Of a DNA stretch of 10,514 bases, positions 1-6,933 are shown piece after piece. The DNA comes from Rubrivirga sp. (GTDB taxonomy: Bacteria; Bacteroidota; Rhodothermia; Rhodothermales; Rubricoccaceae): assembly GCA_012269805.1 (NCBI GenBank), contig JAAXJP010000244.1:1-10514 (forward strand), read 5' to 3'. Each line of letters opens with the position of its first letter. Position 1 is the stretch's first letter. The translations under genes and the position numbers were made by a program. The notes beneath the pieces are model-generated. The model made no database searches. It saw only the letters and a program-made list of their open reading frames with translations, and was not told where the DNA came from.

Positions 1-135
1 CGGGGGCGCGACGACGACGCGCTCGCGACTTACCGCGACGGGGTCGCGGCGGCCACCGCCGCCGGTGACGCCCACGCCCGCGCCGAGCTCCAGAGCGCCC
101 TCCTCGAGGCCGACGGCCTCGGATTCGACGACTAG
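1..135 (+). CDS. 3' end of a probable tetratricopeptide-repeat protein (partial)
   Basis: The frame is open from the window edge to a TAG at 133-135 and gives the last 44 residues of a protein that starts outside the window. The tail is Ala-rich and helical, with a spacing like a TPR helix pair (ALATYRDGV, then AAGDAHARAELQSALLE), and ends in an acidic GFDD. Such a tail is common in TPR proteins, but a single half-visible repeat cannot prove the family. The stop lies 19 bases before the start of the RlpA-like gene on the same strand, so the two may be co-transcribed. No catalytic motif is visible, and the function is unknown. Confidence 0.7.
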   Translation, partial: RGRDDDALATYRDGVAAATAAGDAHARAELQSALLEADGLGFDD

Positions 136-154
136 CGACTCCCCCCGGACCCGC

Positions 155-1225
155 ATGCTCCGCCGCCTCGCCCTTCTCGCCGCGCTCGTCCCGTCCGTGG
201 CGCTCGCCCAACAGGCCACGACCTACGTGGTCCAGCCCGGCGACACGCTCTACCGGATCTCTCGCGCCCACGGGCTCTCCGTCGACGAGCTCCGCGCGCT
301 CAACGACATCGACGGCACGTACATCTCGGTCGGCCAGACGCTCCGGCTCACGGACGGCGTGCCGATGCCGCGCCAGGCGCCGCCGCCGGAGCGGCCCATC
401 GACGGCGTCGGCGAGCGGATCCCCGACCGGCCCACGCCCGACGTGCCGGTCCGGACCGACGTGGCGGTCACGCCCCCCGCCGTCGAGACGACCACCCCGC
501 GCGGGCCGGCCACGTCCGGCTCGGCCGTCCACGTCGTCGCGGCGGGCGAGACGCTCTTCCGGATCGCCCTCCGCTACGACACGACGGTCGACGAGCTCCG
601 CCGGCTCAACGGGATCCAGGGCGACCGGATCGAGGTCGGCCAGCGGCTCGTGGTCGGGCGCGGCGGCGCGACCCGGCCCGCCTCGGGCGGCACGCCGGTC
701 GCCCTCGGCCCGCCGCGCGAGTGGTCTATTACGGAGACCACGCTCCCAGCGGACCTCGTCCACTTTGTCGAGCCCGGCGAGACGCTCTACTCGATCGCCT
801 ACGACCTCGGCCTTGAGGTCGACGCGCTGGCCCGGATGAACGCGCTCTCGACGGCGCCGCTCGAGCCCGGCCTGGCCCTCCGCCTGCCCGTCCCGGTCAA
901 CCCCGCCGTCGCCGCGCGCACCGAGATGCCGCCGGCCGACGAGGAGGGGCTGGCGCTCGTCTACCCCGACGTCATGAGCGGCCGGCCGACCGAGAGCGGC
1001 GAGGCCTACGACCCGCTGGACTTTACGGTCAGTCACCGCGACCTCCCGTTCGGGACCGTCCTCCTGGTGACGAACCCGGCCAGCGGGCGGAGCACGTTCG
1101 TCCGCGTGACCGACCGCGGGCCCGTCAGCCGGACGTACCTCGTCGAGCTCTCGGCGGCCGCCGCGACGGCCCTCCAGCTCGACCCGAACGCGGCCCGGCA
1201 GGTCGAACTGCGGCGTCTTCCGTAG
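155..1225 (+). CDS. rlpA: Secreted RlpA-like septal lytic transglycosylase with three LysM domains
   Basis: This 356-residue protein begins with a clear signal peptide (MLRRLALLAALVPSVALA, cleavage before QQ). Three LysM peptidoglycan-binding modules follow at about residues 23-66, 124-167 and 201-245 (YVVQPGDTLYRI, HVVAAGETLFRI, HFVEPGETLYSI), joined by Pro-rich linkers. The C-terminus (about 265-356) is an RlpA-like double-psi beta-barrel with SHRDLPFGT and VTDRGP. E283, H294 and D320 match in spacing the E120, H131 and D157 that I recall as important in Pseudomonas aeruginosa RlpA, which cleaves naked glycan strands. There is no lipobox Cys and no SPOR domain, so it is probably a soluble periplasmic enzyme targeted by LysM. 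I chose ATG 155 because the signal peptide starts there; an upstream in-frame ATG at 65 would overlap the preceding gene. A GC-rich hairpin follows the stop. Confidence 0.9.
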   Translation: MLRRLALLAALVPSVALAQQATTYVVQPGDTLYRISRAHGLSVDELRALNDIDGTYISVGQTLRLTDGVPMPRQAPPPERPIDGVGERIPDRPTPDVPVRTDVAVTPPAVETTTPRGPATSGSAVHVVAAGETLFRIALRYDTTVDELRRLNGIQGDRIEVGQRLVVGRGGATRPASGGTPVALGPPREWSITETTLPADLVHFVEPGETLYSIAYDLGLEVDALARMNALSTAPLEPGLALRLPVPVNPAVAARTEMPPADEEGLALVYPDVMSGRPTESGEAYDPLDFTVSHRDLPFGTVLLVTNPASGRSTFVRVTDRGPVSRTYLVELSAAAATALQLDPNAARQVELRRLP

Positions 1226-1230
1226 GGCGC

Positions 1231-1250
1231 TCGCGGCAACGGTGCCGCGG
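1231..1250 (+). terminator. GC-rich hairpin just after the RlpA-like gene
   Basis: A perfect 7-bp stem (CGCGGCA at 1232-1238 with TGCCGCG at 1243-1249), extended by a T-G pair, closes a 4-base loop and starts 5 bases after the stop codon. No T-tract follows, so it may end or stabilise the transcript rather than act as a classic intrinsic terminator. Confidence 0.4.
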
Positions 1251-1283
1251 TCGGGGGACGTGTGCCGGCCCGACTGAGGATCA

Positions 1284-1321
1284 GCTGAGGTCTGAGACGG
1301 CGGCACGGCTCTCGCCTCAGC
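1284..1321. repeat. Inverted repeat in the gap before the fasciclin gene
   Basis: GCTGAGG (1284-1290) and CCTCAGC (1315-1321) form a perfect 7-bp stem. The loop contains a further GAGA/TCTC pairing (1294-1297 with 1310-1313). It could be a second weak terminator of the RlpA gene or a regulatory structure; no T-run follows it. Confidence 0.3.
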
Positions 1322-1367
1322 CTCACGAGATCGGGGGGCGGTCCTCAAGGAGTGGGGCGCAGAAGGG

Positions 1368-1384
1368 GGGACGTTGATCGTCCC
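1368..1384. promoter_or_regulatory. Short inverted repeat close upstream of the fasciclin gene
   Basis: GGGACG (1368-1373), spacer TTGAT, then CGTCCC (1379-1384), ending 16 bases before the fasciclin ATG. The position would suit an operator or a leader hairpin. No convincing -35/-10 pair was seen nearby, so the role is a guess. Confidence 0.25.
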
Positions 1385-1400
1385 ACCACTCTCTGTCCCC

Positions 1401-1919
1401 ATGCGCACGCTTTTCCTCGCGGCCCTCGCCGCGCTCCTCCCCACCGCCGTCGCTCAGGACGCGCCGTCCCCGGACGCCGCCCCGACGGTCGCCGAGGTCC
1501 TCCAGGCCGACGGCCGCTTTACCGTCCTCCTCGGCGCCGCCGAGACGGCCGGGCTGGCGGAGACGCTCGCCGAGCCCGGCCCGTTCACCGTCTTCGCCCC
1601 GACCGACGAGGCGTTCGCCGCGCTCCCCGAGGGCGCCCTCGCGGCCCTCTCGCCCGACGACCTCCAGAACGTTCTGTTGTACCACGTCGTCCTGGGGGAG
1701 GTCACGGGGGAGCAGGCCGCTGCGGCTGGCACCGCTCCCTCGGCCTGGAGCGACGGCGCTCTGACGTTCGCGGCGGGCGACGACGGCTCGCTCCTCGTCA
1801 ACGACGCGACGGTCCTCGAGGCCGACGTCGCGGCGTCGAACGGCGTCGTCCACGTGATCGACGCGGTGCTCCTCCCCGCCGCCGACGAGGCCGCGCCGAC
1901 GGACGACGACGGCATGTAG
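1401..1919 (+). CDS. Secreted fasciclin (FAS1) domain protein
   Basis: The protein has 172 residues: a signal peptide (MRTLFLAALAALLPTAVAQ) and then one FAS1 domain filling nearly the whole chain. The family signatures are present: the H1 motif FTVFAPTDEAF at 62-72, the central LLYHVVLGE around Y94-H95, and the H2 motif GVVHVIDAVLLP at 148-159. A short acidic tail (DEAAPTDDDGM) ends it. FAS1 proteins are extracytoplasmic and often take part in adhesion or matrix contacts; the ligand here is unknown. ATG 1401 is chosen because the signal peptide starts there; the same frame has an earlier ATG at 1374 that would add nine residues ahead of it. The leader is C-rich with no Shine-Dalgarno. The CPBP protease gene begins 60 bases downstream on the same strand, so the pair could share a transcript. 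Confidence 0.9.
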   Translation: MRTLFLAALAALLPTAVAQDAPSPDAAPTVAEVLQADGRFTVLLGAAETAGLAETLAEPGPFTVFAPTDEAFAALPEGALAALSPDDLQNVLLYHVVLGEVTGEQAAAAGTAPSAWSDGALTFAAGDDGSLLVNDATVLEADVAASNGVVHVIDAVLLPAADEAAPTDDDGM

Positions 1920-1979
1920 GCCCCGGGCGCATCCCGGTCGGCGGGGCGCGCGTAGGGGACCGAGCCCCCGTCTGCCCCC

Positions 1980-2786
1980 ATGTCGTCTCCCGCCGACCGC
2001 GTCGCCCGGCTCACCGCCGAGGTCGACGCCCTCGCCTCGCCGTCGCCCGCGCCGGCCCGCCCGACCGGCTACTTCGACGCCACGCGGACGGCGACCTACG
2101 GCTTCCTCGCCGCGCTCCCGCTCTTCGTCTTGTACGAGGTGGGCGTGCTGCTGGCGAACACGGGCCCCGGCGAGATCCGCGTCGGGGCCGACGTGTGGCT
2201 AAAGACGCTCCTGGCCGCGCTCGGCGGCGTCGGGTGGGCCGCCGTCGGCGTCGTGGTGCTCCTCATCGGGGCGGTCGTCGTGTGGCGCGACCGCGAGCGG
2301 CGCCCGCCGCTCGTCCCGAAGTACTTCGCGCTCCTCCTCGCCGAGTCGCTCGGGTACGCCGTGGTGCTGGCGTTCGCCGTCGGCGGCGTGGTGGGGCTGC
2401 TGTTCGGCGCGTGGCTCTGGCCGGACCTCGCACTCGCCCAGATGGCCCGCCTCGGGCTCGGGCTCCAACTGGCCCTCAGCATCGGGGCCGGGCTCTACGA
2501 GGAGCTCGTGTTCCGCGTGATCCTCGTCGGCGGGATGTTCTGGGGGCTCCAGAAGGTGGTCCCCGACCGGACGCGGGCGTACCTCATCGCAGCGGTCGTG
2601 GGGGCGCTCATCTTCAGTGCGGTCCACCACATCGGCACCTTCGGCGACCCGTTCACGCTTCGCGTGTTCACGTTCCGGTTCCTGTTCGGGCTCGCGCTCA
2701 ACGGCGTCTTTTTGCTTCGCGGCTTCGCGCTGGCGGCGTGGACCCACGCGCTCTACGACGTGCTCGTGGTGACGGGCGGCCTCTAG
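1980..2786 (+). CDS. CPBP (CAAX/Abi-type) intramembrane glutamic protease family protein
   Basis: A 268-residue membrane protein with hydrophobic segments at about 38-60, 78-103, 115-140, 145-170 and several more to the C-terminus. The three CPBP motifs are intact: EELVFR (E174, E175, R179), FSAVHH (F212 and H216/H217), and HALYD (H256 to D260). In this family the Glu/His residues form the intramembrane active site. Eukaryotic Rce1 trims prenylated CaaX proteins, while bacterial members are linked to peptide maturation or bacteriocin self-immunity; the substrate here cannot be read from sequence. The N-terminal 35 residues are soluble and Ala/Pro-rich. The nearest neighbours (FAS1 upstream, convergent kinase downstream) do not point to a bacteriocin locus. 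The start at 1980 follows a C-rich, Shine-Dalgarno-free leader. Confidence 0.88.
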   Translation: MSSPADRVARLTAEVDALASPSPAPARPTGYFDATRTATYGFLAALPLFVLYEVGVLLANTGPGEIRVGADVWLKTLLAALGGVGWAAVGVVVLLIGAVVVWRDRERRPPLVPKYFALLLAESLGYAVVLAFAVGGVVGLLFGAWLWPDLALAQMARLGLGLQLALSIGAGLYEELVFRVILVGGMFWGLQKVVPDRTRAYLIAAVVGALIFSAVHHIGTFGDPFTLRVFTFRFLFGLALNGVFLLRGFALAAWTHALYDVLVVTGGL

Positions 2787-2800
2787 CCCGCGGAGCCGGT

Positions 2801-2826
2801 CTCCCGAGGCGGCCGACCTCGGGGAG
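2801..2826. terminator. Hairpin between convergent CPBP and kinase genes
   Basis: CCCGAGG (2803-2809) pairs perfectly with CCTCGGG (2817-2823) around a 7-base loop, and the stem can extend by CT/AG across one bulged G. It lies in the 93-base gap between two convergent genes, where a bidirectional terminator is expected. There is no T-tract on either side. Confidence 0.45.
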
Positions 2827-2879
2827 GAGGGCCTCGTCGAGCCGCCCGATCTCCCTTCCGGCTGCGATGGTTCCGTCCG

Positions 2880-5474
2880 TCATTGGCCCGAGGTGGCCGG
2901 GTCCGGCCCACCGCCGACCGACGCCAGCCGCTCCCGGACGCCCACCGTCCGCTCGTGCTCCGGCCCGTAGGCGGCCTCGTACGCCGCGACCGAGGCCGCG
3001 TATGCGGCCCGCGCGTCGGCCCGCCGGCCGAGCGCTTCGAGCGCCTGGCCGTACCCGTTGAGCGCGCCGGCCGAGAACGCGTTCTCCGACGTCCCGAACA
3101 CGGCCTCGAACTCCCGTGTGGCGTCTCGGTAGAGCCGGACGGCGTCCGCGTTCGCCCCGCGACGTAGGGCGAGCGTGGCCAGTTTGTTGGTAAAGCTGCC
3201 TCCTCCGACGCTCGGCGTGCCGCCGTGCTGTCGCGCGAGCGCCATGCCCGTCCGGAGGACGCCCTCCGCCTCGTCGTACCGCTCGGCCTCGATGAGCGCG
3301 CGGGCGAGGTCGTCGTAGCGGAACGGGAGGGAGGAGTCGTCCGGGCCTCGGGCGGCGCGGATTCGCTCGATGACGGTCTCGAGGAGCACGGCGGCCTCGT
3401 CCGGCTGGCCCTGGCCGCGGAGGAGTGTCGCGACCGTCCCGGTGTGGCCGAGCGTGTTCGGGTGGTCCGGGCCGAGCGCGGCGCGCGAGATCTCGAGGGC
3501 CTCCTGGGCGAGTGGGAGCGCCTCGTCGCCGCGGCCGGCGTTGCGGAGCGTGAGCGCGAAGCTGTTGAGGCCGACCGCGATCGACGGGTGGCCCGGCCCA
3601 AAGACGGCGCGCCGAACGGAGATCATCTCGCGGTAAAGCGGCTCGGCCTCGTCGAGCCGCTGGGCCGAGTTGAGCGCGTCGGCGTGGGCCTTCAGCGAGT
3701 GCGCGAGGCCGACCGAGTCGGGCGGCGTGGCGGCCCGGTGGAGCGCGAGCCCGCGCTCGGTGTGCGTCACGGCCTCCTCGAACCGCTGCGCGAACCAGTA
3801 CGCCACGCCGACGCTCGTCGCCGCGTTGGCGATGGCCGGGTCGCGGGGTGGGAGCCGGGCCTCGGCGTCGCCGAGGACGCGGTGGTAGAGCGTGATCGCC
3901 TCGGCGATCGACGTCGAGTCCCCCTTGAGGAGGACGTCGCCGAGGACGGAGGCGGCCGTTCGCCACCGGCCCGGGTCGCCGTCGAGGCGGGGGAGGGCGA
4001 GGCGGAGGACCGAGTCGGCCTCGGCGGTCCGCCCGAGGTCCCGGTACGCCCTTCCGATGACGGTGTAGAGGTGGCCCTGCCGCGCGGGCGTGTCGGTCAT
4101 CGTGCCCACCTCGCGGGCGGCGTCCGCCAGCAGGTCGGCGACGCGGAGCGTGTCGCGGCGGTCGGTCGCGAACGGGCTCGCGGCGCCGAGGACGCCTTCG
4201 AGGAAGCCCGCCGTGTCCTCGGCGTCGGCCTGGGCGGCCTCGGCCCGGTCGCGCTCGGCCGCGAGCCGCGTCGTGTAGAGGACGGTCCCGGCCACGAGCG
4301 CGACCACGGCGAGCGCCGCGGTCGCCACGCCGGCCCGGTGCCGGCGGACGAACTGGCGGGCCCGGTAGCCCACCGAGGCGGGCCGGGCCAGCACGGGCTC
4401 GTGGGCGAGCGCGCGCCCGAGGTCGGCGGAGAGGGCCTCGGCCGAGGCGTAGCGGTCGGCGGGGTCGGGGGCGAGGGCCTTCCGGCAGATGGCGTCGAGG
4501 TCGCCGCGGAGTTGGCCGGCCTCGACGCCGCCGTGGGCCGGGGCGGCCATCGCGCTGGCGAGCGGAGGTGCGGAGCGGGCAGCGCCGGTCGGGAACGGAC
4601 GCGTCCCGGTGAGCGCCTCGAAGAGGAGGAGGCCGAGCCCGTAGACGTCGGTCGCCGTCGTGGCCGGCTCGCCGCGGAGCTGCTCCGGGGCCGCGTACGC
4701 CCGGGTCAGGAACCGCCGGCCCTCCTCGGCCCCCAGGACCTGGGCGATCCCGAAGTCGAGCAGGACCACCCTCCCGCCGGCGGCGACGAGGACGTTCGAC
4801 GGCTTGAGGTCGCGGTGGACGACGAGCTGCCGGTGGGCGTGGTGGACGGCGTCACAGGCCTGGCGGAGGAGGCCGACCCGCTCCTCGAGGCTCCGCCCCC
4901 TGATGGCCTCCGTGATCGGCACGCCGTCGACGGGCTCCATGGCGAGCCACGGGCGACCGTCGTCGTCGAACCCGGCCGCGTAGAGCCGGGCGATCCCGGG
5001 GTGGACGAGCCCGGCGAGGATCCGGCGCTCGGTCTCGAACCGGGCGGCGACGCCCGGGGCGAGGTCGGCCCGGACGCGCTTGAGGGCGACCGTCCGGTCG
5101 AAGAGGCCGTCGGCCCGCTCGGCCAGGTACACCTCGCCCATCCCGCCCCGGCCGAGGAGCCGGAGGACCCGGTACGGCCCGATCCGCGTGCCGGCCGGCG
5201 TCGCTTCGGGCTCGGGCACCTCGATGCCGAGGCCGTCGAGGAGGGCCGTCAGGGGGGCGGCGTCGAGGAACCCGCTCGTCGCGTCCGCCTCGGCCGCCGC
5301 GTCGGCGGTGAGGAGGGCGGTGACGGCGCCGCGGAGCTCGGGGTCGGGGGCGCCCGTCGGCGTTCGGCAGGCGCGGTCGAGGAACGCGTCGCGCTCGGAC
5401 GGGGGGAGATCGATGGCCGCCTCGAAGAGGCGTTTGACCTCGGACCAGCGGGCGTTCTCAGCGGGCGTGCTCAT
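2880..5474 (-). CDS. Transmembrane Ser/Thr protein kinase with C-terminal TPR domain
   Basis: 864 residues. The N-terminal 90 residues (WSEVKRLFEAAIDLPPSERD...) are the segment typical of kinases paired with ECF sigma factors. A complete Hanks-type kinase domain follows at about 98-360: glycine loop GRGGMGEV (108-115), Lys132 in VALKR, HRDLKPSN (220-227), DFG (240-242) and APE (262-264), so it should be active. One transmembrane helix (about 381-400) leads to a tail with many TPR-like repeats (about 460-850, e.g. RLDEAEPLYREM), presumably outside the cytoplasmic membrane and serving as a sensor or protein-contact domain. It starts 33 bases after the sigma-factor stop on the same strand, indicating an operon. 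The partner is inferred: related kinases phosphorylate or otherwise control the adjacent ECF sigma factor. Confidence 0.93.
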   Translation of the reverse strand: MSTPAENARWSEVKRLFEAAIDLPPSERDAFLDRACRTPTGAPDPELRGAVTALLTADAAAEADATSGFLDAAPLTALLDGLGIEVPEPEATPAGTRIGPYRVLRLLGRGGMGEVYLAERADGLFDRTVALKRVRADLAPGVAARFETERRILAGLVHPGIARLYAAGFDDDGRPWLAMEPVDGVPITEAIRGRSLEERVGLLRQACDAVHHAHRQLVVHRDLKPSNVLVAAGGRVVLLDFGIAQVLGAEEGRRFLTRAYAAPEQLRGEPATTATDVYGLGLLLFEALTGTRPFPTGAARSAPPLASAMAAPAHGGVEAGQLRGDLDAICRKALAPDPADRYASAEALSADLGRALAHEPVLARPASVGYRARQFVRRHRAGVATAALAVVALVAGTVLYTTRLAAERDRAEAAQADAEDTAGFLEGVLGAASPFATDRRDTLRVADLLADAAREVGTMTDTPARQGHLYTVIGRAYRDLGRTAEADSVLRLALPRLDGDPGRWRTAASVLGDVLLKGDSTSIAEAITLYHRVLGDAEARLPPRDPAIANAATSVGVAYWFAQRFEEAVTHTERGLALHRAATPPDSVGLAHSLKAHADALNSAQRLDEAEPLYREMISVRRAVFGPGHPSIAVGLNSFALTLRNAGRGDEALPLAQEALEISRAALGPDHPNTLGHTGTVATLLRGQGQPDEAAVLLETVIERIRAARGPDDSSLPFRYDDLARALIEAERYDEAEGVLRTGMALARQHGGTPSVGGGSFTNKLATLALRRGANADAVRLYRDATREFEAVFGTSENAFSAGALNGYGQALEALGRRADARAAYAASVAAYEAAYGPEHERTVGVRERLASVGGGPDPATSGQ

Positions 5475-5507
5475 GTCGGTCCGTGCGTCATCTCCGCTCG
5501 CTGGGGG

Positions 5508-6083
5508 TCACGGGCTCTCATGGAGCGCGGCGTAGAGCCACGCGCGGGCCGTTCGCCAGTCGCGCTTGGCCGTCGCGACCGAGACGCCGACGGCCTCGGC
5601 CGTCTCCTCGAACGAGAGCCCGCCGAAGTAGCGGCACTCGACGACCGCCGCCTGCCGGGGGTCGAACGCCGCGAGCCGGGTGAGCGCGTCGTCGAGGTCG
5701 AGGAGGTCGACGCCGCGGCCGGCGGCGGTCGCCGCGATCTCGCCCACGTCGGTGAGCGCGAGCGGGCGCTGGCCGCCGCCTCGCTTGATCCGGTTCCGGC
5801 GCCGCGCGCGGTCGACCAGGACTTGGCGCATGGCGCGGGCCGCCGCCGCGAAAAAGTGGCCGCGCCCATCGTAGGCCGGGTCCGCCCCGAGGACCTTCTC
5901 GTAGGCCTCGTGGACGAGCTCGGTCGTGACGAGCGTCTGGGGCGCCTCGCGCCGGAGGTGGGCGTGAGCGAGGACGCGGAGCTCGTCGTAGACGGCGGCG
6001 ACGAGCCGGTCGCGAGCGCCGTCGTCGCCGCCGCGGAGTGCGTTGAGGGCCTCGGTGACGTCGGGTGCGGACACGAGCGGCAT
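5508..6083 (-). CDS. ECF-family RNA polymerase sigma factor (TIGR02999 / ECF43-like)
   Basis: 191 residues, the usual length. Region sigma2 lies at about 25-97 (ELVHEAYEKVLG; GRGHFFAAAARAMRQVLVDRARRR) and region sigma4 at about 132-188, with helix-turn-helix LSFEETAEAVGVSVATAKRDW (about 156-176). The conserved linker KRGGG at 100-104 and the RDWRTARAWL ending are typical of the TIGR02999/Sigma70_ECF group. No anti-sigma factor gene is seen beside it; instead a Ser/Thr kinase gene follows after 33 bases. In ECF43-type systems (EcfP/PknT of Vibrio parahaemolyticus) the kinase activates the sigma factor by threonine phosphorylation, and the same logic is likely but unproven here. Target promoters are unknown. 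The start at 6083 has a Shine-Dalgarno-free leader. Confidence 0.93.
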   Translation of the reverse strand: MPLVSAPDVTEALNALRGGDDGARDRLVAAVYDELRVLAHAHLRREAPQTLVTTELVHEAYEKVLGADPAYDGRGHFFAAAARAMRQVLVDRARRRNRIKRGGGQRPLALTDVGEIAATAAGRGVDLLDLDDALTRLAAFDPRQAAVVECRYFGGLSFEETAEAVGVSVATAKRDWRTARAWLYAALHESP

Positions 6084-6099
6084 GGCGTGGCAGGGCGGT

Positions 6100-6130
6100 C
6101 AGGGTACTCCGCAGTCTGTTTAGGGGGCAA
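6100..6130 (-). promoter_or_regulatory. Possible promoter of the sigma-kinase operon
   Basis: Reading toward the sigma gene, TTG (6130-6128) is followed after 21 bases by TACCCTG (6106-6100), which resembles the Bacteroidota -33 TTG / -7 TAnnTTTG pattern. It ends 16 bases before the ATG, which implies a very short leader. The match to TAnnTTTG is incomplete, so this is only a candidate. Confidence 0.25.
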
Positions 6131-6193
6131 GACGAGCAGGAGTTATGCGTGCGTCCCTCCGTGGCTCTCGTCCTCACGGGGTCACGGATCGGG

Positions 6194-6222
6194 CCGCCTC
6201 GGGCGCCGGACCGCCGAGGCGG
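6194..6222. repeat. Nine-bp inverted repeat in the 6084-6459 gap
   Basis: CCGCCTCGG (6194-6202) and CCGAGGCGG (6214-6222) form a perfect 9-bp stem with an 11-base loop. It lies 111 bases upstream of the sigma gene and 32 bases before the doubtful ORF at 6255. The rest of the 376-base gap shows only the possible sigma promoter and that ORF. The hairpin may be a terminator or operator; no T-run follows on either strand. Confidence 0.35.
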
Positions 6223-6254
6223 AGGGGGAGGGCGCATCCCCCACCTCCGCATCC

Positions 6255-6533
6255 ATGCGCCGTCCGGTCCTCACCCCGGCCCTCGTGCTCCTGACCGTCG
6301 CTCCGGCCTCCGCCCCGCTCTCTGGGACCTGCACCCTCGGCGGTGCGTCGCCCTCCGACGGCACGCCCGCTGGCGCCATCGCCGGCCTCGACGCGAACGG
6401 ACCTCACCCCGGGGGCGTGCCGGACGGTGTGCCGACTCCAGGCGCCGTCCGCGTCCGGTTTATGCGTCGACGCGCTCGACCGGGTCGAGGTCCGCCTCCT
6501 CCTCCTCGGTGTAGATCCGCGAGTCGACGATGA
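6255..6533 (+). CDS. Doubtful small ORF with signal-peptide-like N-terminus
   Basis: A 92-codon frame starts at ATG 6255 after a C-rich, Shine-Dalgarno-free leader like those of the real genes nearby. Its first 20 residues (MRRPVLTPALVLLTVAPASA) read like a signal peptide, followed by PLSGTCTLGG and a Gly/Pro-rich stretch. Against it: the last 74 bases overlap the 3' end of the DUF779 gene on the other strand, and the tail becomes Arg/Pro-rich as expected for a shadow frame of GC-rich DNA. No family is recognised. It may be a small secreted protein, a decayed gene remnant or chance. Confidence 0.2.
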   Translation: MRRPVLTPALVLLTVAPASAPLSGTCTLGGASPSDGTPAGAIAGLDANGPHPGGVPDGVPTPGAVRVRFMRRRARPGRGPPPPPRCRSASRR

Positions 6534-6837
6534 ACCGGACGCCCATCGGGATCTCGAGCGAGAAGCTGGAGCCGCGCCCCGGCTTCACGTCGACCGTCAG
6601 CTGGGTGTGCTTCCAGTACTCGAACTGCTGGCGCTCGATGTAGAACGGGACACCGTGGATCTCGCCGATCTTGACGTCGGACCGGCCGAGCTTGAAGTCG
6701 CCGTCGGGGTAGCACATCGGGCTGGAGCCGTCGCAGCACCCGCCCGACTGGTGGAACATGAGCGGCCCGTGCTGCTCGCGGAGCTGGTCGATGACTTCCT
6801 TGGCTTCGTCGGAGACGAGGACGCGTTTCGTAGGCAT
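6460..6837 (-). CDS. DUF779 family protein, aldehyde-dehydrogenase-associated
   Basis: 125 residues, matching DUF779 (PF05610) over nearly its whole length. The hallmark is the Cys-rich core HQSGGCCDGSSPMCYP, with C34, C35 and C42 and H29 beside it. A second conserved stretch, FEYWKHTQLTVDV (72-84, H77), and PGRGSSFSLE follow. The clustered Cys and His residues suggest metal binding or a redox role, which is inference. In many bacteria a DUF779 gene sits beside an ExaC/AldA-type aldehyde dehydrogenase, as here: the dehydrogenase ends 162 bases upstream on the same strand. Its biochemical function is not known to me. The C-terminal tail (EEEEADLDPVERVDA) is acidic. The start at 6837 has a C-rich leader. 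Transcription may come by read-through past the hairpins at 6888-6975 or from its own unseen promoter. Confidence 0.9.
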   Translation of the reverse strand: MPTKRVLVSDEAKEVIDQLREQHGPLMFHQSGGCCDGSSPMCYPDGDFKLGRSDVKIGEIHGVPFYIERQQFEYWKHTQLTVDVKPGRGSSFSLEIPMGVRFIVDSRIYTEEEEADLDPVERVDA

Positions 6838-6887
6838 GGGGTCGGTGGGGCATCAGGGCGGTCGTGGGAGGACGGAGCGTCACTTCC

Positions 6888-6914
6888 CTCGAGGCCGCGC
6901 GCCGCGGCGTCGAG
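6888..6914. repeat. Long hairpin in the dehydrogenase-DUF779 gap
   Basis: The 27 bases fold on themselves with 11 of 12 positions paired (CTCGA, one G-G mismatch, GCCGCG, loop CGC). It lies 50 bases upstream of the DUF779 start. Together with the stem at 6934-6975 it makes a two-hairpin array between the two genes, possibly for RNA processing or attenuation. Confidence 0.45.
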
Positions 6915-6933
6915 GCGGAGGGGGCGAAACCGG

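Noticed and set aside
1980..2786. Reading the CPBP protease as bacteriocin immunity or anti-phage (Abi) gene
   Set aside because: No bacteriocin precursor, transporter or other defence gene is beside it; the family name alone does not support this role.
1352..3061. 569-codon + strand frame through the FAS1 and CPBP genes
   Set aside because: Runs out of frame through two recognised genes and is almost all Arg/Pro/Gly/Ala.
3225..6533. Very long + strand open frame (1102 codons) opposite the kinase and sigma genes
   Set aside because: It is antisense to two well-recognised genes, has Arg/Gly/Glu/Val-rich composition typical of GC-rich shadow frames, and no recognisable domain.
6215..6924. 14-base word CGAGGCGGAGGGGG shared at 6215-6228 and 6911-6924
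   Set aside because: Purine-rich, low complexity, only two copies and no flanking similarity; not a convincing repeat element.
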